Of a DNA stretch of 64,000 nt, positions 63,221-64,000 are shown piece by piece. Location: contig NZ_JIAG01000005.1 in NCBI RefSeq assembly GCF_000688395.1, forward strand, positions 124,001-188,000, in the 5' to 3' direction. Under the pieces are notes generated by a model. It was not told the DNA's origin and searched no databases. It saw only the letters and a program-made list of their open reading frames with translations. The position numbers and the translations under genes are program-made. How positions within the stretch are numbered: position 1 is the stretch's first letter; each line of letters begins with the position of its first letter. Source of the DNA: Haematomicrobium sanguinis DSM 21259 (GTDB taxonomy: Bacteria > Actinomycetota > Actinomycetes > Actinomycetales > Micrococcaceae).

Positions 63221-63670
63221 TTAGCCAGCCACAACCTTCAGGTTGATGGTCGCAGCGACGTCGGGGTGCAAACGCACAGACGCGGTGTAATCGCCGAGCG
63301 ACTTAATGTGCTCGGGGATTTCCACCTTGCGCTTGTCGATCGAACCAAGACCGGCGGCTTCAACAGCCTCGGCCACGTCGGCGGCCTGAACCGTACCGAA
63401 CAGACGACCGGAATCGCCAGCCTTCACGGTCAGCACTACCGGGTTTGCCGACAGCGCCTCGGCCTGAGCCTTAGCGTCATCCAGCGATGCGCTTTCGCGT
63501 GCGGCACGCGCGGCGCGAATGGTCTCGACCTGCTTCTCGCCACCCTTGGTCCAAGCCAGCGCGAATCCGCGGGGCAGAAGGTAGTTACGCGCGTAACCGC
63601 CCTTGACCTCGACGACGTCGCCTGGTTCGCCCAGACCGGTGACTTCCTGAGTCAAAATAAGTTTTGCCAT
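63221..63670 (-). CDS. rplI: 50S ribosomal protein L9
   Basis: 149 residues, normal length. Seen: [40 protein letters not shown], the L9 N-terminal domain, then the central helix and a C-terminal domain ([41 protein letters not shown]). Second gene of the rpsR-rplI pair. Confidence 0.98.
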   Translation of the reverse strand: MAKLILTQEVTGLGEPGDVVEVKGGYARNYLLPRGFALAWTKGGEKQVETIRAARAARESASLDDAKAQAEALSANPVVLTVKAGDSGRLFGTVQAADVAEAVEAAGLGSIDKRKVEIPEHIKSLGDYTASVRLHPDVAATINLKVVAG

Positions 63671-63699
63671 GTCAGTTTCTCTCTTTCGCGGCTCGCGGC

Positions 63700-63936
63700 T
63701 TAGCGGCCTGCGCCGGAGTAGGGCAGCAGTGCAACTTCGCGGGCGTTCTTGATTGCCTGTGCGATCTTGCGCTGTTCCTGCACGGTCACGCCGGTGACGC
63801 GACGCGCACGGATCTTGCCGCGGTCGGAGATGAACTTGCGCAGCAATGCGACATCCTTGTAGTCGATGACAGTGATGTCAGCGGCCTTCAAGGGATTGGA
63901 CTTTGGTTTGGGCTTGCGAATTTCAGCCTTAGCCAT
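63700..63936 (-). CDS. rpsR: 30S ribosomal protein S18
   Basis: 78 residues: [65 protein letters not shown], the conserved S18 core. No N-terminal Cys zinc ligands, so the zinc-free form. 29 nt upstream of rplI; ssb and rpsF would lie beyond the window. Confidence 0.98.
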   Translation of the reverse strand: MAKAEIRKPKPKSNPLKAADITVIDYKDVALLRKFISDRGKIRARRVTGVTVQEQRKIAQAIKNAREVALLPYSGAGR

Positions 63937-64000
63937 CGTGGAGCTCCTTGTGTTGAGTTGGAGCCCGCAGAACCTTTCTGCGGGATGGTTGCGTGAACCT

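Overview
The window is high-GC (about 60 %) chromosomal DNA of an actinobacterium (Actinomycetota). This rests on GTG/TTG starts, a WXG100 (ESX-type) protein, a DtxR/MntR-type regulator, a TipA-like MerR regulator, a DUF4031-HD protein, a Caa3_CtaG protein and an rpsR-rplI...dnaB neighbourhood. I cannot name genus or species. No rRNA, tRNA, CRISPR array, insertion sequence or prophage was seen.

Layout. 1-4.0 kb (minus): a cluster that reads as a circular (head-to-tail cyclised) bacteriocin locus: a 95-aa precursor, a SpoIIM/DUF95 protein, three further membrane proteins and an ABC ATPase cut by the window edge. 4.2-6.6 kb (plus): a divergent ABC ATPase plus a 565-aa permease. 6.6-10.3 kb: a Tat/lipoprotein sugar-type ABC importer without its own ATPase. 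10.6-12.9 kb: mntR and mntH. 13-16.6 kb: TipA-like regulator, GNAT, S10 peptidase, AlaX. 16.7-24.6 kb: MFS, SGNH hydrolase, CitE-like lyase, CtaG, VanZ-RDD, PucR regulator and ald. 24.6-25.9 kb: TetR regulator and FMN reductase. 26-28.5 kb: a lower-GC island with a stand-alone SpaB_C (lantibiotic/thiopeptide-type) protein, a leader region with a tiny ORF and a strong hairpin, and a divergent HTH regulator. 28.5-36.9 kb: mdh, secreted V8-like protease, aminotransferase, 2-oxoacid dehydrogenase E1a-E1b-E2, HisC-like aminotransferase. 37-39 kb: WXG100 protein plus an alpha/beta-hydrolase that looks like a type VII secretion effector. 39.4-46 kb: purB, six-hairpin-glycosidase-like protein, csoR-copZ-copA. 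46-53.3 kb: small membrane proteins, MATE, PAP2, DUF4031-HD, pentapeptide protein, lactonase, dnaB. 53.4-60.9 kb: DnaA boxes, DUF1801 protein, oligopeptide ABC importer (C-B-A-DF order), EamA exporter. 61-64 kb: CGNR protein, M48 protease, rplI, rpsR.

Two signals run through the whole window. A 9-mer, ACGACGGCG, usually followed by ATGCC or a close variant, recurs more than 20 times, inside genes and as inverted pairs between genes. Its distribution resembles DNA-uptake sequences. Separately, several families of 60-75 bp palindromes (one with outer ends CTCGACTrTGTAGC) sit between genes; one supplies the last residues (STV) and the stop codon to both genes of a convergent pair.

Limits: all calls come from reading motifs and translated sequence; no homology search was run. 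The circular bacteriocin, SpaB_C and type VII effector calls are family-level inferences.
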